Shown here: in pieces, positions 42,381 to 50,572 of the stretch
Layout: every line of letters starts with the position of its first letter
Numbering within the stretch: the first letter of the stretch is position 1
Notes under the pieces: generated by a model
Seen by the model: the letters and a program-made list of their open reading frames with translations, nothing else
Database searches by the model: none
Told to the model about the DNA's origin: nothing
NCBI GenBank assembly: GCA_015060485.1
Contig: SUYI01000009.1
Coordinates: 1-64,000 of the forward strand
Direction: 5' to 3'
Length of the DNA: 64,000 bases
Source of the DNA: Prevotella sp.
GTDB taxonomy: Bacteria > Bacteroidota > Bacteroidia > Bacteroidales > Bacteroidaceae
Position numbers and translations under genes: made by a program

Positions 42381-42513
42381 ACTTCGTCGAAATATTCAAA
42401 TATTGACTTTGTCGATATTTGTCTGCATTCAACAATGCTCATGCCAGCATGGCATTGTATTCATTTATTCAAATATTCATTTATTCAATTATGACAGGAA
42501 GGTTTCAACGAGA
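42381..42513. repeat. Right flank copy of the long repeat
   Basis: Plus-strand block with ATTGACTTCGTCGA, ATTGACTTTGTCGATATTT, the GCTCATGC-AGCATGGC hairpin and ATTCAATTATGACAGGAAGG; it matches the inverted block at 26094-26282. The remaining gap to the M15 gene (42514-42551) holds nothing else visible. Confidence 0.7.
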
Positions 42514-42551
42514 TTTAAGAATTTAACTATTTAACTATTTAAGCAAGAACT

Positions 42552-43034
42552 ATGAACGTAGAAATTAACAAGGATGTCAAACTCTCCCAGCATTTTACGC
42601 TGGGGGAGCTTTGCAAGACAAGCGTAAAGACGGCGGATGGAAATATTCCGAGTCATGTGCATATTGAGAACTTGAAGCGAGTCTGCGGATGGCTGGAGGG
42701 GTTGCGGTTGCGATGCAACCTAAATAAAAAAGAAAAAATAAAAAATAAAGATGAGCCGATAATTATTAACAGCGGGTATAGGAGTCCGGAGGTGAATGAG
42801 GCTGTGGGCGGAGCGACGGGGAGCAATCACCTGACGGGGTGTGCGGTGGATATACGGTGCAAGGGGATAGAGCAGGCGATACGCTATGCGTTTATACTCT
42901 TAGACATCAGCGAGGAGAGTGGAGAGCCCTTTGATGAGCTGCTGATAGAGAAAAGCTCCAAAAGCATTTGGGTGCACTTTGCCGTAAGGCCAGGCGAAAA
43001 TCGACACAAGGTCGATTTTCTAAATAAAAAATAA
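42552..43034 (+). CDS. M15-family peptidoglycan peptidase (endolysin-like)
   Basis: 160 residues without signal peptide. SGYRSPEVNEAVGGATGSNHLTGCAVDI gives the His and Asp zinc ligands of the M15A D-Ala-D-Ala carboxypeptidase family, and WVHFAV the last His. Proteins of this type act as endolysins in phages and in the HU/DUF4248 cassettes. An AT-rich repeat is translated as NLNKKEKIKNK (about residues 58-68), and the last residues LNKK plus stop come from another copy of the same repeat. A terminator follows at 43102. Confidence 0.85.
   Translation: MNVEINKDVKLSQHFTLGELCKTSVKTADGNIPSHVHIENLKRVCGWLEGLRLRCNLNKKEKIKNKDEPIIINSGYRSPEVNEAVGGATGSNHLTGCAVDIRCKGIEQAIRYAFILLDISEESGEPFDELLIEKSSKSIWVHFAVRPGENRHKVDFLNKK
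42705..42750. repeat. In-frame TAAATAAAAAATAA-type repeat in the M15 gene
   Basis: GGTTGC-GAT-GCAACC hairpin followed by TAAATAAAAAAG and related AT-runs inside the gene. The same hairpin-plus-run occurs after the gene at 43052-43090, and a third run supplies its stop at 43017-43050. Confidence 0.7.
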
Positions 43035-43101
43035 GAAATAAAAAATAAAGGCTGTTGCGTTGCAACCTAAATAAAAAATAAGAAATAAAAAATAATAAAA
43101 T

Positions 43102-43134
43102 TCGGGCTGATTTATGGTCAGTCCGATTTTTTTA
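43102..43134 (+). terminator. Terminator after the M15 gene
   Basis: TCGGGCTGA/TCAGTCCGA stem (one G-T pair) followed by TTTTTTT. Confidence 0.8.
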
Positions 43135-43136
43135 TG

Positions 43137-43144
43137 TATTTTTG
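43137..43144 (+). promoter_or_regulatory. -7 promoter box of the first M6 protease
   Basis: TATTTTTG followed by CAAG, directly after the terminator and 27 nt before the ATG at 43172. Confidence 0.6.
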
Positions 43145-43171
43145 CAAGTTGAATAAAAACTGCATAAAGAA

Positions 43172-45409
43172 ATGACAATGAAAAAACTGACGACGATATG
43201 TGTGGTGATGCTGGTGGGTGTGGCGTCGGTGTGGGCAAAGCCTGCGCTGAAGCGGCCTGTCAACATAGTGCAACCCGATGGTACGACGGTGACGCTGATG
43301 CTGCACGGTGACGAATACCGGAGCTTTACGACGACGGTGGACGGATATACGGTGGTGAAGGGCGAGGACGGATACTACCGCTATGCCCAGCGGACAGCCG
43401 AGGGACGGCTGGCGGCAACAAGCCACATAGCACGCAACGAGGCCCAGCGCACGGCAGAGGAACGGGCATTCCTGACGACCTGCAAGAAAATGCAGGCAGC
43501 GCGGATGAGTGCGGGCAGCCTGCGCATGAAGCAGCGCGCGGCAGCAATGGTGAGTCCCCTGTATGGCAGCGACGCAGCCAGTCGCCGTGCGGCCAACATC
43601 TGGCCCCGCATCAACTACGAGAAATTCAAGGGCTTGGTGGTGCTGGTGAACTGGAACGACTGCCAGTTTAAGCTGGGCGACGAGGCGAGGAATTTCTACC
43701 AGCGGATGACGAGCGAGAAGAACCTGAAGGACGACTCGAAGCAATACTACCCCGTGGACGTAGAGGGCAGCGCACGCGACTACTTCCGCGACAACTCGAT
43801 GGGGGTGTTCGACCCGACATTCGACGTGGTGGGACCGGTGACCATCGACTATTCGTGTAAATATCCCAGTCCGAAGGACAAGGACGGCGTGGTGGATGAG
43901 AAATTCGAGGAGCGCATCTACAAGATCCTGAAGGCCGTGCTGGACAGTGTGGACACGCAGGTGGACTTCAGCAACTACGACCTGGACCAGAACGGCGTGA
44001 TAGACATGGTGTACATGGTGTTTGCCGGCTACGGCAGCTATGTGCAGGGCAACGATGTGGGCTACATGTGGCCCCACGCCAACGACTTCTCGGACATACC
44101 CTCGTGGTGGTCGGGCATCGGCACGTATGACGGCAAGCGGTTCGGCCGCTATGCATGCGGTGTGGAGTTCCAAGATTACGAATCGGAAAAGGCGCAGCAC
44201 CAGTATTTCGACGGCATCGGCACGATGTGTCACGAATTCAGCCATGTGCTGGGACTGGCCGACCACTACGATGCGAACTACGAGGAGGACGGCCTGAGCA
44301 CGACGCCGGAACTATGGGACGTGATGGACATGGGCGCTGACAATAACTACGGACTGACGCCAGTGGGATACAGTGCCTTCGAACGCCACGTGCTGGGATT
44401 CTGTGAGCCGACGGAGCTGACGGAGCCGGGATTGTACAGCCTGGAGCCGCTGCTGACGACGAACCAGGCATTCCTGCTGAAGACGGGTACGAAGGACGAC
44501 GACTTCTATCTGGAGTACCGCAAGCGGACGGGCTGGGACCGATTCCTGCCCGGCGAAGGACTGGTGGTGTGGCGTGCAGAGACGTCGGACGCCACCGTGT
44601 GGCAGACGAACATGGTGAACACCAACCCTGAGCACAACCATCTGGTGATGGTGTGCAACGCCCCGCAGGGCGGCAAGTATATCGACCTGACGCCCGACAC
44701 GGACCCCGCACTGAGGTCGTGGGCTGGCGAGCCCGCCGTGATGGGACTGTATGACATCAATATAGACGTGGGTGCGGTGACCTTCGAGGCTGGCAACGAC
44801 CTGTATCCGTCGGTGCTGGAGGACTTCGAGGACCTGCCGCTGACCACTGCCGATGCCACCGGACTGAAAGGCAAGCTGACCACGTGGACGCTGGAGAATG
44901 CCACCGTGGAGGAGCCTGTCGACAACATGGGCAACGGACAGCGTGTGGTGAAGATGGGCCACCTGAGCAAGGTGACGTCGGACAACCTGCAGGGCCAGAC
45001 GCTGCGTACGCTGGACTTCACCGTGCGGAACGGCGGTGCACAGGTGCGCTTCGCCCTGCGCGGCAGCACGAACGGCACAGACTGGACGGTGCTGCCCACC
45101 GTAGGCGGCAAGGCCCAGGCGACAACAATTAACAAGAATGCCTCGAAGACGTTCCACTACCGCAGCATCCAATACCCGTACATCCAGTTTATGATGTCGT
45201 GTCAGGAAAAAGGCAAGGAGAGCACGTCGGCGTGCTATCTGGACGATGTGGCCTACTGCCTGCTGGAACCGGTGCCGACAGCGGTGAACACCATCGCTGC
45301 GGAGCGCCGCCCGACGGACGGTGCAACGTATAACCTGGCCGGACAGCGCGTGGACAGCCGGTATAAGGGACTGGTGATCAAGAACGGAAAGGTTGTTGTC
45401 AAGAGGTAA
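43172..45409 (+). CDS. Secreted M6-family metalloprotease with sorting-like tail
   Basis: 745 residues (or start at 43178). Signal peptide to about residue 22 (SVWAKP), then a propeptide (QPDGTTVTLMLHGDEYRSFTT, GYTVVK). The catalytic zinc site is HEFSHVLGLADHYD (354-367), the extended M6/immune-inhibitor-A type. A jelly-roll-like domain follows (DFEDLPLTTADATG), and the last 27 residues (YNLAGQRVDSRYKGLVIKNGKVVV...) match tails on the neighbouring protease and two other window proteins. It is secreted or surface-bound and probably degrades proteins. Its paralog begins 56 bp downstream. Protein substrate unknown. Confidence 0.88.
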   Translation: MTMKKLTTICVVMLVGVASVWAKPALKRPVNIVQPDGTTVTLMLHGDEYRSFTTTVDGYTVVKGEDGYYRYAQRTAEGRLAATSHIARNEAQRTAEERAFLTTCKKMQAARMSAGSLRMKQRAAAMVSPLYGSDAASRRAANIWPRINYEKFKGLVVLVNWNDCQFKLGDEARNFYQRMTSEKNLKDDSKQYYPVDVEGSARDYFRDNSMGVFDPTFDVVGPVTIDYSCKYPSPKDKDGVVDEKFEERIYKILKAVLDSVDTQVDFSNYDLDQNGVIDMVYMVFAGYGSYVQGNDVGYMWPHANDFSDIPSWWSGIGTYDGKRFGRYACGVEFQDYESEKAQHQYFDGIGTMCHEFSHVLGLADHYDANYEEDGLSTTPELWDVMDMGADNNYGLTPVGYSAFERHVLGFCEPTELTEPGLYSLEPLLTTNQAFLLKTGTKDDDFYLEYRKRTGWDRFLPGEGLVVWRAETSDATVWQTNMVNTNPEHNHLVMVCNAPQGGKYIDLTPDTDPALRSWAGEPAVMGLYDINIDVGAVTFEAGNDLYPSVLEDFEDLPLTTADATGLKGKLTTWTLENATVEEPVDNMGNGQRVVKMGHLSKVTSDNLQGQTLRTLDFTVRNGGAQVRFALRGSTNGTDWTVLPTVGGKAQATTINKNASKTFHYRSIQYPYIQFMMSCQEKGKESTSACYLDDVAYCLLEPVPTAVNTIAAERRPTDGATYNLAGQRVDSRYKGLVIKNGKVVVKR

Positions 45410-45465
45410 GTGGAAAGAGGTGAGAGGTAAGAGAATAGAAACGAAATAATAACTTAAATAACCGA

Positions 45466-48027
45466 ATGAACAAAAGAATTTTCCTGATTTTGACGGCGGT
45501 GTGGGTGCTCTGTGTGGGTATGACGAACGCCGTGCCAGCGCACCCTGGCACTGTGAAGGTGCAACAGCCCGACGGCACGACGGTGACACTGCGGCTGGTG
45601 GGCGACGAGTGGCGCCACATGCAGACCACCGTCGACGGCTATACGGTGGTGAAGAACACCCGCGGATACTATGTGTATGCCGAGAAGCGGAACGGAAAGC
45701 TGCAGGCTACGGCACAGGTGGCCCACGACGCGAGCGAGCGCTCGGCGAAGGAGCAGGCATTCCTGGCTGATGTGAAAAAATACCAGGCTGCGGACATGGA
45801 CGAGCAGACGGTCCTGATGCGGCAGCGCGTGCAGGAACTCCAGCAGGAGACGCTGGCCCGCCGTGCACAGGGAAACCGCGCCACCGACTACGGCAAGTTC
45901 AAGGGACTGATTATCCTCATTGAGTTCAACGACAAGAGTTTTTCGCGCGACGACTATCAGGAGATCATTACCGACATGGTGAACAAGGAAGGCTACACGG
46001 GCTACGACTACCAGCAGTTTACGGGCAGCGTGCGCGACTACTTCTCGGACAACTCCGACGGCAAGTTCCAGCCGCAGTTCGACATCGCAGGTCCGTATAA
46101 GGTGGACTACAGCCAGTATGACTGCCCCATCAAGGGCGAAAACAAGTGCATGGACATCCTGATGGCTGCCATTGACTCGGCCGACGTGGTGGGCGGCATC
46201 AATTTCAAGAACTACGACGGCGACGGCGACGGCTATGTGGACCTGGTGTACTTCATCGTGGCTGGCAACGGTGCCAACTATGTCGGCAACGACGAGAACC
46301 TGTGGTGGCCCCACCGCAGCTACATCTATGACCCCAAGACCTGGTCGTGGATCAGTAAGGACGGCGTCTATCTGCGCGACTACGCCAGTTCGGTGGAGTT
46401 GATGGGTTTAGTCTCACAGCCCAAGAGCGTCAAGCTGGACGGCATTGGCACCATCTGCCATGAGTTCAGCCACGTGCTGGGACTGCCCGACTTCTACGAC
46501 AGCGACTACGCAGAGAGTGGGGGAGAGAGCGTCACGCCCGGCGTCTGGTCGGTGATGGATGCAGGCTGTTATATGAACGATGCCCGCACCCCCGTGGGCT
46601 ATTCGCTGTACGAACGCTATTCGGTGCGCTTCTGCGACGCTCCGGAGGTGATTAACGGCGAGGGCAGCTACACGCTGGACCCGCTGCACAGCAGCTTCAA
46701 GGGCTATCGCATCAACACGCCTGTGACCAACGAATACTTCCTGCTGGAGAACCGCCAGAAGAATGCCTTCAAGTGGGATGCCTATCTGCCCGCCAGCGGT
46801 ATGCTGGTGCACCGTGTGGACAGGACGAAAAACGGCGTATGGACCAGTAATAAGGTGAACGCCAATCCGGAGCACAACTACTACGAGGTGGTGTGGGCCA
46901 ACGGCAAGGATAATGCCCACTCGACGGGCGACGTGTTCCCCGGTTCCCAGGGTGTGCGTACGCTGAACAACGCCACGTCGCCTGCCAACCTGAAGAGTTG
47001 GGCCGGCAAGGACACGGAGTGGGGACTGAAGAACATCTACATGCTGGCAGGACAGGTGACCTTCGACGTGGAGAATACGTACATCCTGAGGGAACTGGCA
47101 CTGCCCGAAGCGGACACCGTCGGCGTGGGGCTGAGGAGTCGGCTGAAGGCTGTCATCACCCCCGAGTATGCGCACTATGAGCTGACGTGGGCGTCGAGCA
47201 ACGACGAGGTGGCTACCATCGACGAGCAAGGCCGTGTGACGGGTGTCAAGGCCGGCACGTGTACCATCAGCGTCACCAGCGACAACGGCCTGCTGGCCAC
47301 GTGTAAGCTGACGGTGCAGGAGGTGGAAATTGCGGGCGTCGACGAATTCCTGCAGAAGGAAGTCGACGCAGAGGTGGCATTGAAGCTGGACGGTGCCCAG
47401 GTGGTGTATGCCGTCAGCACCAGCGACGAGGCCTATGTGCGTGACGCCAAGGGCAGCATCATGCTGAAGAATACCGGTCTGGAGCTGAAGACCAACGACG
47501 TGCTGGACGGCTTCATCTATGCCAAGGTGGGCCAGGAGAACAAGATGATGCAGGCTTTGGGCATTGCCGGCAAGACCGACGACGCCGGACTGGAGCGTAC
47601 TGAGGGCGAAGCTGCCGAGCCCCGTGAGGTGACGCTGGAGAACCTGACGGAGAAGGACTACAGCGACCTGGTGTTGGTGAAGGCCGTGAAGTTTGTGAAG
47701 GAAACCAACGTCTGGGCAGTCAGTGGCGACAAGCGAGCCCGTGTGTATAACAAGTTCCGCAACAAGGGCATCAAGGTGCCCACGAATTATGACGGCCACT
47801 ATTTCGACGTGACGGCTATCTATGGTACCGGCGTGGTGGACGGTGAAGTGGTGGACGAGCTGTATATGACGGCGTCGCCCGTCGAGGTGGATGCCCCCAC
47901 GGGAATCCGTACGGTGACCTTCGACGACGGTGCGGAGGGACCGCTGTACAACCTGCATGGACAGCGCGTCGACAGCAGCCACCGCGGACTGGTGATCAGC
48001 AAGGGCCGCGTGGTGCTGAATAAGTGA
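45466..48027 (+). CDS. Secreted M6-family metalloprotease with Big2 domain
   Basis: 853 residues, a paralog of the previous gene: signal peptide (ending about NAVPA), the same propeptide block (QPDGTTVTLRLVGDEW), and HEFSHVLGLPDFYD (332-345). After the protease comes a bacterial Ig group 2 domain (about 545-620; WASSNDEVATIDEQGRVTGVKAGT), then an OB-like beta domain (ALKLDGAQVVYAVSTSDEAYVRD), and the tail YNLHGQRVDSSHRGLVISKG. Extra domains may bind cell surface or substrate. It is last in the pair and a terminator follows at 48064. Confidence 0.88.
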   Translation: MNKRIFLILTAVWVLCVGMTNAVPAHPGTVKVQQPDGTTVTLRLVGDEWRHMQTTVDGYTVVKNTRGYYVYAEKRNGKLQATAQVAHDASERSAKEQAFLADVKKYQAADMDEQTVLMRQRVQELQQETLARRAQGNRATDYGKFKGLIILIEFNDKSFSRDDYQEIITDMVNKEGYTGYDYQQFTGSVRDYFSDNSDGKFQPQFDIAGPYKVDYSQYDCPIKGENKCMDILMAAIDSADVVGGINFKNYDGDGDGYVDLVYFIVAGNGANYVGNDENLWWPHRSYIYDPKTWSWISKDGVYLRDYASSVELMGLVSQPKSVKLDGIGTICHEFSHVLGLPDFYDSDYAESGGESVTPGVWSVMDAGCYMNDARTPVGYSLYERYSVRFCDAPEVINGEGSYTLDPLHSSFKGYRINTPVTNEYFLLENRQKNAFKWDAYLPASGMLVHRVDRTKNGVWTSNKVNANPEHNYYEVVWANGKDNAHSTGDVFPGSQGVRTLNNATSPANLKSWAGKDTEWGLKNIYMLAGQVTFDVENTYILRELALPEADTVGVGLRSRLKAVITPEYAHYELTWASSNDEVATIDEQGRVTGVKAGTCTISVTSDNGLLATCKLTVQEVEIAGVDEFLQKEVDAEVALKLDGAQVVYAVSTSDEAYVRDAKGSIMLKNTGLELKTNDVLDGFIYAKVGQENKMMQALGIAGKTDDAGLERTEGEAAEPREVTLENLTEKDYSDLVLVKAVKFVKETNVWAVSGDKRARVYNKFRNKGIKVPTNYDGHYFDVTAIYGTGVVDGEVVDELYMTASPVEVDAPTGIRTVTFDDGAEGPLYNLHGQRVDSSHRGLVISKGRVVLNK

Positions 48028-48063
48028 AAAAAGAATTTACGTTAACGATTTAGTAAGAAAAAG

Positions 48064-48095
48064 TGGCGAAATGTGTAGCGTTTCGCCATTTTTTT
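48064..48095 (+). terminator. Terminator after the M6 pair
   Basis: TGGCGAAA/TTTCGCCA stem around TGTGTAGCG followed by a T-run; the TAACTTTG box of the next gene begins three bases later. Confidence 0.8.
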
Positions 48096-48097
48096 AT

Positions 48098-48105
48098 TAA
48101 CTTTG
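48098..48105 (+). promoter_or_regulatory. -7 promoter box of the PTS IIC gene
   Basis: TAACTTTG followed by CACC, 57 nt before the ATG at 48163. Confidence 0.65.
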
Positions 48106-48162
48106 CACCGACAAAGCTGTCAAAGACGCTAAAACAAACAAAAAAAATACGATAATAGAACA

Positions 48163-49533
48163 ATGGAACAAGTATTTAGTTACATTATCAGTCTGGGTGC
48201 TTCGGTGATGATGCCTATCCTGTTTACCATCATCGGACTGTGCATCGGACTGAAATTCGGACGCTCGCTGAAGAGTGGCCTCTACGTGGGTGTCGGTTTT
48301 GTGGGACTGGGCATTGTGACCGCCCTGCTGACCACGAACTTCGGTGGCCCGCTGAGCGAGATTTCCCAGCTTTACGACCTACAGCTGAAGGTGTTCGACA
48401 TGGGTTGGCCCGCAGCTGCCGCTGTGGCTTATAACACCGCTGTGGGCGCACTGATTATCCCCATCTGTCTGGGTGTCAACTTCCTGTTGGTCATTACCAA
48501 GTGCACGCGTACGGTGAACATCGACCTGTGGAACTACTGGCACTTTGCCTTCATCGGGGCGGTGGCCTATTTCGTGATGGACCAGAGCCTGGTGTGGGGC
48601 TATTTCGCTGCTATCGTGTGCTACATCATCACGCTGGTGATGGCCGACCTGACGGCAGACAAGTTCCAGGAGTACTATCCTGAGTGGCAGGGCATCTCGA
48701 TTCCCCAGCCGTTCTGTCAGAGCTTTGTGCCCTTTGCCCTGATCATCGGCAAGGCGCTCGACATGATTCCCGGTTTCGAGAAGCTGAACATCGACGCCGA
48801 GGGTATGAAGAAGAAGTTCGGCGTGATGGGTGAACCGCTCATTCTGGGTGTCATCGTGGGTGCGCTGATTGGTGTGCTGGCCCAGCTGGACATCAAGAAA
48901 ATCCTGTTCCTGGGTGTGACGATGGGTGCCGTGATGGAGCTCATCCCCCGTATTACCTCTTTATTTATAGAGGGACTGAAACCCATTGCCGAGAAGACGC
49001 AGGAGGTGGTGAAGAAGAAGTTCAACGGCAAGAAGGTGTACATCGGTATGTCGCCAGCCGTCGTCATTGGTCACCCCACGACACTCGTCGTATCGCTGCT
49101 GCTGATTCCCGTGGCACTGGGCCTGGCTGTGGTGCTGCCCGGCAACCAGTTCCTGCCGCTGGCCTCGCTGGCAGGCATGTTCTACCTGTTCCCCATGGTG
49201 TTGCCCTTCACCAAGGGTAACGTGGTGAAGACCTTCATCATCGGACTCGTGGCGCTGGCCATCGGACTGTATTTCGTCACCGATATGGCTCCTGCCTTCA
49301 CACAGGCAGCCAAGACCGTGTTCGAGCAGACGGGTGACAAGGCTGCCGACATCCCCGCAGGGTTCGAGGGCGGTGCGCTGGACTTCGCCTCGTCGCTCTT
49401 CGGCTGGGTTATCTACAAGTGCGTCAACTCGCTGGAGTATGTGGGTGCTGGCATCCTGACCATCATCACTGTGGGTATGTTGGTGTGGAACCGCATGCGC
49501 ATTGTGGCTTCAGAGAAAAAGGTAAAAGAGTAA
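48163..49533 (+). CDS. Orphan PTS galactitol-type EIIC (GatC-like) permease
   Basis: 456 residues with about 10-12 hydrophobic segments. MPILFTIIGLCIGLKFGRSLKSGLYVGVGFVGLG, NIDLWNYWHFAF and MSPAVVIGHPTTLVVSLLLIP are typical of the EIIC-GAT family. EIIA and EIIB subunits are not encoded nearby, and Bacteroidetes usually lack a full sugar PTS, so phosphorylation-coupled transport is doubtful. Next genes are kduI (30-bp gap) and an ExuT-like transporter, which suggests uronates or galactitol-like substrates. It may work as a non-PTS carrier; that is inference. Confidence 0.85.
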   Translation: MEQVFSYIISLGASVMMPILFTIIGLCIGLKFGRSLKSGLYVGVGFVGLGIVTALLTTNFGGPLSEISQLYDLQLKVFDMGWPAAAAVAYNTAVGALIIPICLGVNFLLVITKCTRTVNIDLWNYWHFAFIGAVAYFVMDQSLVWGYFAAIVCYIITLVMADLTADKFQEYYPEWQGISIPQPFCQSFVPFALIIGKALDMIPGFEKLNIDAEGMKKKFGVMGEPLILGVIVGALIGVLAQLDIKKILFLGVTMGAVMELIPRITSLFIEGLKPIAEKTQEVVKKKFNGKKVYIGMSPAVVIGHPTTLVVSLLLIPVALGLAVVLPGNQFLPLASLAGMFYLFPMVLPFTKGNVVKTFIIGLVALAIGLYFVTDMAPAFTQAAKTVFEQTGDKAADIPAGFEGGALDFASSLFGWVIYKCVNSLEYVGAGILTIITVGMLVWNRMRIVASEKKVKE

Positions 49534-49563
49534 AAAGGTAAAAAATATAAAGCTACAATAATT

Positions 49564-50541
49564 ATGAAAAAGACTATGCTATGTTTCGCCCTGCTGATGA
49601 TGGGCGCGCTGGGCATGCAGGCTCAGCAGAAGGTTAGTTTCCAGACGGCTTGTCACCCCGAGGACGTGAAGCACTACGACACAAAGACCCTTCGTGAGCG
49701 CTTCGTGATGGAGAAGGTGATGGTGGACGACGAGATCAATCTGACCTACTCGCACTACGACCGTTTCATCTTTGGTGGCGCTATGCCTGTGACCAAGGAC
49801 CTGAAGCTGGAGAATTTCCGCGACCTGGGTCTCGACGTGGATCCGGGCATCAAGGACAAGTATTTCCTGTATAACCGCGAGATCGGTATTGTGAACTGTG
49901 GCGAGGGCGACGGTTGGGTGATTGTCGACGGTAAGGAGTATGCCCTCTCTCCCAAGGAGGCTCTCTACGTCGGTCGTGGCCATATCGGCAAGGACAAGGA
50001 TGTGAACAAGGAAGTGCTGTTCCGTTCGAAGGACGCTGCTAAGCCCGCCAAGTTCTACCTGAACTCGGCTACTGCCCACCAGCACTATAAGACGCAGTGG
50101 GTGACGCTGGACGGCCGCAAGGGTTCGCTGAAGGCTGCCGTGTGGGGTCCCGTAGGTTCGCTGGAGGAATGTAACAACCGTACCGTATATAAGCTCATCG
50201 TCAACGACGTTCTGGAGGAGGGTCCCTGCCAGTTGCAGCTGGGTCTGACACAGCTCAACCCCGGTGCTGCATGGAACACGATGCCTCCTCACACCCATGG
50301 CCGTCGCATCGAGGCTTACTACTATTTCAACCTGCCCCAGGAACAGACCATTGCCCACATCATGGGCGAGCCCCAGGAGAGTCGCGTCGTATGGCTGCAC
50401 AACGAGCAGGCCATCATGTCGCCCGAGTGGTCGATGCACGCTGCTGCCGGCACCTATTACTACACCTTCATCTGGGGTATGGCCGGCGAGAACCTGTATT
50501 ATAACGACAAGGACAACATCCCCGTCATCGACATTAAATAA
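49564..50541 (+). CDS. kduI: 5-dehydro-4-deoxy-D-glucuronate isomerase, exported form
   Basis: KduI converts 5-keto-4-deoxyuronate to 2,5-diketo-3-deoxygluconate in pectin breakdown. Zinc-site residues are in [15 protein letters not shown] and [10 protein letters not shown], and [14 protein letters not shown] is the usual end. At 325 residues it is about 45 longer than E. coli KduI because the N-terminus carries a signal peptide ([17 protein letters not shown], cut after AQ). That would place the isomerase in the periplasm. It lies between PTS IIC and an ExuT-like transporter, with 30- and 31-bp gaps. Confidence 0.92.
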   Translation: MKKTMLCFALLMMGALGMQAQQKVSFQTACHPEDVKHYDTKTLRERFVMEKVMVDDEINLTYSHYDRFIFGGAMPVTKDLKLENFRDLGLDVDPGIKDKYFLYNREIGIVNCGEGDGWVIVDGKEYALSPKEALYVGRGHIGKDKDVNKEVLFRSKDAAKPAKFYLNSATAHQHYKTQWVTLDGRKGSLKAAVWGPVGSLEECNNRTVYKLIVNDVLEEGPCQLQLGLTQLNPGAAWNTMPPHTHGRRIEAYYYFNLPQEQTIAHIMGEPQESRVVWLHNEQAIMSPEWSMHAAAGTYYYTFIWGMAGENLYYNDKDNIPVIDIK

Positions 50542-50572
50542 TTATCAATTGTCAATTATCAATTAAAATAAT

